Origin: an uncultured Flavobacteriales bacterium
Lineage (GTDB): Bacteria > Bacteroidota > Bacteroidia > Palsa-965
NCBI GenBank assembly: GCA_946478675.1
Contig: CAMLEF010000090.1
Location: forward strand, 1-13,325
DNA: 13,325 nt
Reading direction: 5' to 3'
The notes beneath the pieces are model-generated. The model made no database searches and was not told the DNA's origin. It worked only from the letters and a program-made list of their open reading frames with translations. A program made the position numbers and the translations under genes. Below are positions 12,760 through 13,325 of the stretch, in pieces (position 1 is the stretch's first letter; the number at the start of each line of letters is the position of its first letter).

Positions 12760-13325
12760 ATTCTTCGACCAGCTCCGCAACGACTGGAAGCGGCAGACGA
12801 ACACCCCGGCTGTCGACCTGTCGGCGCTGCGTGCGTCGGCGGAACAAGAATTGCAGCAGCAACAGCGGCGTCATTTGCGCTCGACGATTTTCGCTTCGAT
12901 TTCATTCCTCGCAGCGATCATCGTTACGAGCAGCATCTTTCTTCGTTACAACGATCACGGCCCGCTGTTCTACGGCGCGATCATCGCGGTAAACCTGTTG
13001 ATGATTTTCATGGGAACGATGCTGTGGCTCGGTGTGCAGAACGAACGCACGCGAAGCGACCTGAGCAACCTTGATTACATGAACGCCGGCCTGCGCCGTT
13101 TAAAAATTCGTCGCTTTACGATTCGTTACGCCATGCCGGTATACATGGTGCTCCTCTTCGCCGCACTATCCTGCTATTATGCGGACCTTTTTGCAAAGGC
13201 GAGCCTGCTGATGAATCTTGCGGTATACGGCGGAACGCTGGCGTACGTGCTCACGGTGTACCTGCTCACGCGGAGGAAAAACCGCAGGAAGCTCGACGAG
13301 ATCGAACGCCTCATTCGCGGGCTGG
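12734..13325 (+). CDS. membrane protein, probable anti-sigma or sigma partner (partial)
   Basis: An ATG at 12734-12736 opens a frame that runs past the right edge (197 codons seen, no stop). The N-terminal ~48 residues are soluble and cytoplasmic, starting MAASHPEPEFFDQLRNDWKR, with a Q-rich helix (39-45). Four membrane segments follow at ~51-70, 78-100, 132-150 and 157-179, and then a basic stretch RRKNRRKLDEIERLIRGL. Small membrane proteins with an N-terminal DWK-type motif encoded right after ECF sigma genes are common in Bacteroidota and probably hold the sigma factor at the membrane; this is inference. It lacks the zinc-binding HxxxCxxC of classical ZAS anti-sigmas. The 26-nt overlap with the sigma gene implies coupled translation. 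Confidence 0.85.
   Translation, partial: MAASHPEPEFFDQLRNDWKRQTNTPAVDLSALRASAEQELQQQQRRHLRSTIFASISFLAAIIVTSSIFLRYNDHGPLFYGAIIAVNLLMIFMGTMLWLGVQNERTRSDLSNLDYMNAGLRRLKIRRFTIRYAMPVYMVLLFAALSCYYADLFAKASLLMNLAVYGGTLAYVLTVYLLTRRKNRRKLDEIERLIRGL

Overview
The window looks like chromosomal DNA from a member of the Bacteroidota, probably a GC-rich chitinophagal or sphingobacterial lineage. Several signs agree on this. TAnnTTTG-type -7 boxes stand a few bases upstream of start codons, and no convincing Shine-Dalgarno sequences are seen. An ECF sigma factor is paired with a small membrane protein carrying an N-terminal DWK motif. Intergenic DNA is filled with short-period oligomer arrays. The genus-level placement is inference.

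Layout, left to right. The first ~118 bases may hold the tail of a plus-strand gene. A minus-strand pair follows: gpsA (glycerol-3-phosphate dehydrogenase) and, 3 nt after it, a polytopic membrane protein resembling a GT-C glycosyltransferase. Upstream of gpsA lies a 269-nt spacer filled almost entirely by a nested palindrome. Beyond the spacer is a GT39/ArnT-like membrane glycosyltransferase (minus). Divergent from it, about 70 nt away, is a plus-strand protein fusing a SAM methyltransferase to a DPM1-like family-2 glycosyltransferase. Converging on that is another GT-C-like membrane protein with a C-terminal beta-sandwich, and then lysS (class II lysyl-tRNA synthetase). Next is an sdpR-sdpI pair (ArsR repressor and SdpI/DUF1648 membrane protein) with a clear promoter and palindromic operator candidates. 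The right end is a plus-strand operon: a signal-peptide-bearing alpha/beta hydrolase, an ECF sigma factor overlapping it by 4 nt (ATGA), and a four-helix membrane protein (probable anti-sigma or partner) overlapping the sigma gene by 26 nt and running off the window.

Working together. Positions ~88-8491 read as an envelope-glycosylation neighbourhood. The GT2 domain would make a polyprenyl-phosphate sugar, and the GT-C proteins are the type of enzyme that uses such donors. GpsA supplies glycerol-3-phosphate for phospholipids. The sdpRI pair and the hydrolase/ECF operon are envelope-related regulatory units that diverge from a shared 188-nt spacer.

The most unusual structure is the nested inverted repeat at 2526-2756. 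It contains four small GGA/TCC-loop hairpins whose stems differ by compensatory changes, enclosed by inverted heptamer arrays. Most other non-coding gaps carry a different short-period oligomer family. I see no CRISPR array, tRNA, rRNA, transposase or phage gene. No stretch longer than 300 bases lacks a gene.
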